Source: Chara braunii | Taxonomy: Eukaryota > Streptophyta > Charophyceae > Charales > Characeae | Reading direction: 5' to 3' | DNA: 24,698 nucleotides | Assembly (NCBI GenBank): GCA_003427395.1 | Contig: BFEA01000009.1 | Span: 7,736,269-7,760,966 of the forward strand | Shown: in pieces, positions 19,451 to 24,698 of the stretch | Layout: the number at the start of each line of letters is the position of its first letter | Numbering within the stretch: the first letter of the stretch is position 1 | The notes under the pieces: generated by a model | Database searches by the model: none | Told to the model about the DNA's origin: nothing | Seen by the model: only the letters and a program-made list of their open reading frames with translations | Translations under genes and position numbers: made by a program

Positions 19451-21553
19451 CTCCCGACCATATCACGTAAGAGTTAAATAAACCAACCTTATAGACAACT
19501 TTGATTCGACGCAAAAGTAATCCCACAAGCCGCCAAAACGGACGCGATTGCGTAGTCCCTTCGCCGCTCTAGTCGGGCGAGTCAGTCGTACGTCATGCGG
19601 TCCTCTAAGGGGTTGTCACCACCCTTAGCGGCGCATCCCTACTGAGCTACTAACCCACGTGTGAAAACTTTTACATGCAATTGCAGAGGTAGGTCAACTG
19701 AGGTCATTTGCTCGTTTCACCGTAGTATAGGTATACACGGTTAAAACGCCGAACGTCGTCTGTTGCTTAGGGCGCTGATCTCTTAGTAAGTACAAAACGA
19801 ACGTCAGTCGACTAGGGCGGTGGCAACCAAACGTGAAAACCCATAAAATAATCCCTAGTCCCTTATCAACTCAAAGAAAAGAGATTATTGTGATTAAATA
19901 TAATTATACCGAAATGAATCGACCATAGTCGATAGAATGCATCCCTAGTTCAACATGGGTTAAAACTTGAAACGATAACTGAAGGAATTGTGCATCACAT
20001 GATAAAACTAATAACAGAAGGTCAAAATAAAAAACCGCCCACCTCGGGTTGAACTCGACAATAATTATACTAAACTGCCAACGTGAGTTGACTTTGACAA
20101 TCTCGATGCAACCGACAAGGTGGTCGGTGTGCCTCAGTTTTGACTTGATGAGACACGCTGGCAAAGCCCTTCATACCACCCTACCGAAAAGCTAAGATTA
20201 GGTACGCATACTCCCGTCTCCATACGCTTTAGTCTTCTTTTGATGACAGACTACTTTGTGGATGATTCTTGATCAGACGCATTACTCGAAGCGTTGCATG
20301 TCTAACCCTCTAGGAAGTGGTCCAGGGTACTCCTCCTCGTCCAAGTACAAAGCTTGGATCTCAGAAGTCAACCGTCTCCACCGAATCGATAGAGTATCCT
20401 GTCGTAGAACAGTTTACTCTGGGTCGATAATAGGGTCGACTCCTGAAGCAACGCAACCCTGCCCCAGATGCTTCATAGAAAAAGAAAACGTGTCCATTGC
20501 GAGAAAGTTTTAACTGTTCTCATTTTTCGTAAGCTCAAGGTGACTTAGTCGAAAAGAGTCAGAGGAGATAAAAAATGAGAACCATTTGGACAAGTCTAGA
20601 TTGATGAGGTCATTCGGGATAAAAAGGGTAACCTCCGAATAAATACTAAATTAGTTTTATTTTGTTTTCTTTATTTGAATAAAATTATTTTTACAATGCC
20701 TACTGAATTAACTTTTTTTTCAAAGCAAACAAGTCCTTTTGACATGCAGATGGGTGAAAAGTCAAATGAAGACAATCCTTTTCATTTGTCTCAGATAGGC
20801 AAAATCAATCTCTTTTTCAAGCATCCCTTTATCTATCTACACAACACGTAAAACAAACAAGTTTGAAAGAATTTAATGCAACCCCATACCCATTACAGAT
20901 CTTTCCATTCGCATGTAAATACCCATTTCCTTTGCCTTCTCAATGAACATTCAACGAACAGGGTTAAGCAAGTGCGGGTTCACACAGGTGTGAAGAGAAA
21001 TTTGAGTCAAACAACTGACCTTAAGTGAAGTTTAAATCGACTCACTCAAGAAAGTCAAGTAATCACCATTAAGTAGAAAATAAGTGTGGTCGAAATCTCG
21101 AAAAGCACAACCCACAACTCGTCAAAGCATTGTGTCCGTACCAGATAGTCCCAAACATGGGAAATATAAGTCGCTGGCGCTCAAAATCTCGACCCTCAAG
21201 TTAGTCATGGGTGAAAGCCACATGTGCAGCGAGCCCCGACGAGTACTTCGCTGTGAGCGCCCACTTTCTTGTAGTGTTGCTGGTCTGCACACCATGCCTC
21301 ACGGTTCTAAAATGAACCTACAATGTCGCAAAATAGTACCTGCATCCCACTTGCTTTAGACGTTAACGACACGCGCTGACCCGCAGTAAGAAAAATAATC
21401 TCACACGTTTCCGCAAGATTGACACTCTGAACCGGGCTCAAAATGTGCGCCAACACCCATACCGTCTCTGGATCACATTGAGCCGTGTCACAATTGCCAT
21501 ATATCACTTCACAAAAAATAACAGCGGAATCACCGCTCGCGAGTCGTCAAAGT

Positions 21554-21617
21554 AGGTGTCGCAGACACCTGGTGATACCATCATAAAACTATTGCGCCGC
21601 AATAATTTTGGTATCAC
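21554..21617. other. Two adjacent palindromes
   Basis: First, AGGTGTC-GCA-GACACCT (21554-21570), a perfect 7-bp stem. One base later comes a larger structure: outer arms GTGATACCA (21572-21580) and TGGTATCAC (21609-21617), perfect over 9 bp, enclosing an inner perfect pair TATTGCG-C-CGCAATA (21590-21604). Unpaired sides of 9 and 4 bases separate the inner and outer stems. No coding frame or element boundary explains them. Confidence 0.8.
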
Positions 21618-23249
21618 TTTCCCTCCAAGATAGTGCCACCAATGGGCCGTAAAACTTTGATACTACAATCTTCTCATAGGTACTGACGTTGTCGTACCGC
21701 CAAACGGACAACATCTCCCAAACATTAAAAAGCAGTGTCGACACCTCTGCGCCTCCATGACATAACCCCACTCACAAGAAGGTTCACCCTGCTGCATCGC
21801 CTCAACTAGCCTAGGGCAGAGCCTCGGTTCCACAAAGTAGTTCCTGGGGCAATCCCAAAGGCGCAGTGCCAGCCTAACGCTGAGGCAGAGTGCCCCCAAC
21901 GTCGACTATTGCTGCCTCTCTCCTCACTTCACTCCCTTGTAGACCACCCTCTCACTCTCCAGCACCAACACTTCCGAGCAACACTTCCTCAACGTAGTGG
22001 AAAATCTGGCTAACACCCAAATGAGTGAGAGCACCAACAACACTGCCACATTTGCGAGGCAATAAGGTGGAGTGCTAATGTTTATAGCTGCTGGAGGGTG
22101 ATGGCCAACACTCTTGCCCACAGACAAAATTCACAGCTCAAGCCGAGCCCTTGATCCGAGGCAAGATCAAGGGTCAGTGTGGTCGCACCTCCAGCTCACA
22201 CATAGGGAGGCAGTTACTTTCAACTGTGTCCTTTTATTTTTCTTTATTTTACCTCAACTATCTTCAAACTTCACGAGATAGCTAACTCTCTGCCATTTTT
22301 AAATCTTCTTTTCTTTTATTTTTCTGATTTTTCTTTGAAGAGTTACGACTCACCATTTGACGGACCAAACACATTTTCTAGTGCAGGTACGTCGCAAAAA
22401 TGGTTGTACTTAGCCATTTATGCAAAGTGGTCTTTCAGTCCTCAACCCCACCTGAGTGGTCGCACTCACACGCAGATGGTATGCATCCAGGTCAACCTTG
22501 TGGACACGTTCGTGGCCATTGCCCTTCTGCCAACACTTCATCTTGTCCATTAAACAAACAGGCGCAGTCACACCCACATAAATCATGACTCAACATGCAC
22601 CCAACCACCACCGCGGCCACATACGTGGCCGTTGCTTTTTGTTTTTCTTCTTCTTTTTTCATTTCTTCACTTTCAAACCCCCCTCATTTTCGTTGTAGGG
22701 TGCAGTCCGCTGTTGAAAACGAACGGCCGCTGCCCCCACCATCCTACCATTTCACAAAGTCGAACTGAAGTTAAGCTCAACAGAGTCTTTCTTCCCCCAC
22801 CCAGCTGAGCGCCCGTACCTAAGCGCCAACATTGCCAAGTTTGGGCGCTCCCTTTGGGTCTGCAACCCGTTTTCCGAATGAAAAGGCGCCACAATGAGGG
22901 GAAGGGCCTACACCAAATAACCGAAAGAAGAAAGAAGAACATCTAAGAAAAAATGTATAAAAAAAATCTATGAAAAAATCTAAGCAAGAAAAAAGAAAAA
23001 AAAAGCAACAAACAAACAAACTTACCTGAAAACGAACTGACGCCCTAGAAACGGGCCCCCCTTCCTCCTTTTCGGGGAGTGTAGGTCCCTGCTCTTCAGG
23101 GCACGCCACTTGACGCTTGAGGTTCCCCCCCCCTCGCCCCCCGCCCCCCTTCTCCGTTCACTTATGCCAACATTCACTTCAAACCGCGTGGGATTTCAGC
23201 CACACACTATCGAAATACAGACCCGAGTTGGAGTCCCACGAGACTCGTT

Positions 23250-23494
23250 AAAAAAAAATTGGACCAGCTCTCAATTTATGCGTATCATCATTGCGCAGGG
23301 CCATACCATTCGACACGGCTGATACCAGTTGTGCGATCCCGCAGATCGCACAGTTGAAATTAACCCCGCTCACGTGGCTGTGATAGTGGGACTGCTCCAG
23401 CAAAAGGAGCTACCCCAGTTCTGCCGCATTCTAGATTCGACCCTAGTCTCCGTTGGGTGAGAGTCTGGCATGTTACCTATTGGGCTAGCTCCTA
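23250..23494 (-). mobile_element. Candidate tRNA-derived SINE
   Basis: Read on the minus strand, the head carries an A-box TAGCCCAATAGG (23487 down to 23476) that fully fits the RNA polymerase III consensus TRGYNNARNNGG. A B-box-like GGTCGAATC (23442 down to 23434) fits GWTCRANNC at 8 of 9 positions. The boxes start 45 bases apart, the normal spacing in a tRNA. A CTAG / CTAG pair flanks the B-box loop like a T-stem, but the acceptor arms do not pair, so this is not a working tRNA. The body downstream (to about 23250) includes a TGTGCGAT / ATCGCACA hairpin (23330-23352) and ends near a T-run on this strand. The 3' limit and target duplication were not established. Confidence 0.45.
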
Positions 23495-23831
23495 CTTTGG
23501 ATGAAATAGGGGCGCTCTTCTTTATGAAGAGCTTTGCCTCAATGGGCCGTGCGTCCGAGGGCTTGGCAAGGCCCGACTGCCTTACCCCTTTGCACGGCTG
23601 GCTACCTTGCCTACCACTCGGACAGGAGCACAACCCGATAAGTTAAGTGCCGCCACCCCAACCTTTGATCCGGGATCAAACCCTACGATCTTACGTATCC
23701 GAGGCCTATTAAAAATTAGCAGCCCTAAGGCTGCGGTACAGTGGGCTTCCATGTCTGTGTCAAGGTGTCGCATTTTGGGCGGTGGGTGACCAGGACGTAA
23801 AGTGGGGTTTTAGGGGCCAAAACAATTTGGG
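23495..23831. other. Stretch upstream of the SINE head, nothing firm
   Basis: Contains a perfect stem-loop GCTCTTC-TTTAT-GAAGAGC (23514-23532), a B-box-like GTTTGATCC on the minus strand (23681 down to 23673), and a GCAGCC-CTAA-GGCTGC hairpin (23719-23734). These could be the remains of a second tRNA-like unit, but no A-box at the right spacing was found. Confidence 0.4.
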
Positions 23832-23998
23832 GGACCGGTCCTTGCCAAAATTGTGGACTACCTACAACTAACTCTGGTAGAATCGGGACTTTTGGGAAAA
23901 GGAAGGACCGGTCCTTGGGTGGATGTGGACCCCAAAACGAAGTGGGGGGCGTTGGACCGGTCCTCGGGTGGAAGCGGACCCCAAAAAGAAGTGAGGGT
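23832..23998 (+). repeat. Repeat with palindrome GGACCGGTCC, three copies
   Basis: The perfect 10-bp palindrome GGACCGGTCC occurs at 23832, 23905 and 23954. The last two lie in a 49-bp tandem repeat also sharing GGGTGGA and GGACCCCAAAA, then GAAGTG. The first copy has only the palindrome and TTG after it. Confidence 0.85.
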
Positions 23999-24059
23999 AT
24001 GTGAACTGCAAAAACAGTTGAGGCTTGTCTTCTCAAAACACGGAGGTCAGGCACAATGA

Positions 24060-24464
24060 AACAAACGTTTTGCAAGAGGCAACTTTGGCTATTTTCTGTG
24101 CTTGGAGGAACCCGCAAAAAAATATGAAATTTTGAGAATCCATAGATGAGGTCGTGCTCCTTCCAGAAAAAATATTAGAACATTTTCAGAAAATCATTCA
24201 GACCACGAAATAATCGTCGCGCCTGTTTGACACATTTTCCATTTTGACCACTCAACCATATGTGGGCCAACTGGAAAAGTAATTCAAATTCAGTGAGTTT
24301 TCACGCTCAGAAGAATGCGTGAAAAAAACCTGAAAATTGGAGTACTCGTAGATTTTGTTCGGATCTTTCCGGGATAAATGCTAAATAAATTAAAAAAAAT
24401 TATTCCAATCGTGAAATAGATCGCGGCCTCAATTTGACCCATATTTCGATTTTGCCATTCAACC
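24060..24464 (+). repeat. Diverged ~208-bp tandem repeat, two copies
   Basis: Two collinear copies are offset by about 208 bp. Shared blocks include GCAAAAAAATATG / GTGAAAAAAACCTG (about 24112 and 24318), CTCCTTCCAG / GATCTTTCCGG, CACGAAATAATCGTCGCG / CGTGAAATAGATCGCGG, and GACCACTCAACC / GCCATTCAACC (ending 24256 and 24464). Identity is modest (about 65-70% by eye). It looks like the edge of an old satellite or a tandemly duplicated element. Confidence 0.65.
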
Positions 24465-24499
24465 TCTCTCTCTCTCTCTATCTGTCTCTCTCTCTATCC

Positions 24500-24554
<55 letters not shown>

Positions 24555-24638
24555 GTTGCACCCTGTCCCTCCCTCTCTCTCTCTTTATTTCTCTCTCTCA
24601 CTCTTTGTCTCTCTCTGTCACTCATATCAACAAATGGA

Positions 24639-24698
<60 letters not shown>
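24464..24698 (+). repeat. (CT)n microsatellite at the right edge
   Basis: Nearly continuous CT repeats from 24464 to the end of the window, broken at about 24552-24562 by TGTGGTTGCAC and at about 24621-24644 by a short unique piece. It begins exactly where the second copy of the 208-bp repeat stops. Confidence 0.95.

Larger units (their letters stand above)
18055..23249. other. Higher-GC stretch without a recognised gene
   Basis: Clearly richer in GC than the DNA to its left. Frames of 60-120 codons occur on both strands (for example 19164-19526 minus and 20256-20513 plus), but none shows a domain I know, a consistent strand, or linked neighbours. The two palindromic sites listed separately are the only strong structures seen. 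Near 22603-22634 the near-palindrome CGGCCACATACGTGGCCG lies beside CT-rich DNA, and 23126-23157 is a C-run patch. Decayed exons or fossil elements are possible. Confidence 0.5.

Noticed and set aside
19638-19649. Possible tRNA gene on the minus strand (TAGCTCAGTAGG)
   Set aside because: The A-box match is perfect, but no B-box lies at the expected distance and no cloverleaf closes. At most an old tRNA-like fragment.
23673-23734. Second tRNA-like unit beside the SINE head
   Set aside because: A B-box-like GTTTGATCC is present, but no acceptable A-box is found at tRNA spacing. Kept only as a note.

Overview
This looks like eukaryotic nuclear DNA from a repeat-rich intergenic region. Nothing in it looks prokaryotic or organellar: there are no packed genes, operons, Shine-Dalgarno sites or CRISPR arrays. 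There are long (CT)n, (GT)n and (GA)n microsatellites, a 503-base run of N (a scaffold gap), non-autonomous DNA transposons with 8-bp target-site duplications, and a tRNA-like SINE candidate. A green plant or streptophyte alga would fit the style, but the sequence alone does not prove it. I found no confident protein-coding gene, rRNA or functional tRNA. Most long reading frames are read through low-complexity DNA, transposon ends or the N gap.

Layout. 1-2277: mixed composition, short tandem duplications, a G-run array and a fold-back repeat (991-1262). 2278-2886: very GC-rich, with one orphan hAT-like terminus, G-rich tracts and a diverged ~68-bp tandem repeat. 3056-3335: a complete 280-bp MITE with a perfect 8-bp duplication. 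3336-8900: AT-rich DNA with degenerate repeats, a hairpin and one unusually long unrecognised frame. 8902-11370: the most informative part, three related hAT-like elements nested in one another, whose insertion order can be read from their 8-bp duplications. 11371-12760: AT-rich, with a 62-bp duplication. 12768-14354: a complex tandem repeat whose units contain (GT)n(GA)n and (CT)n tracts and span the gap. 14355-17160: AT-rich, with no gene seen. 17160-24060: clearly higher in GC, holding a decayed minus-strand reading frame (17266-18054), several strong palindromes, a tRNA-like SINE head (about 23434-23494) and a repeat centred on GGACCGGTCC. 24060-24698: a ~208-bp tandem repeat running into CT microsatellite.

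No set of genes works together here. The biology is that of transposons: a MITE family with GC-rich, CpG-rich subterminal arms (repeated CCGAACG and CGTACG) around AT-rich interiors. The interiors carry the palindromic motif CGCCAAAGATGGCG, repeated about every 190-200 bp. The family has inserted into itself and has no transposase in this window.
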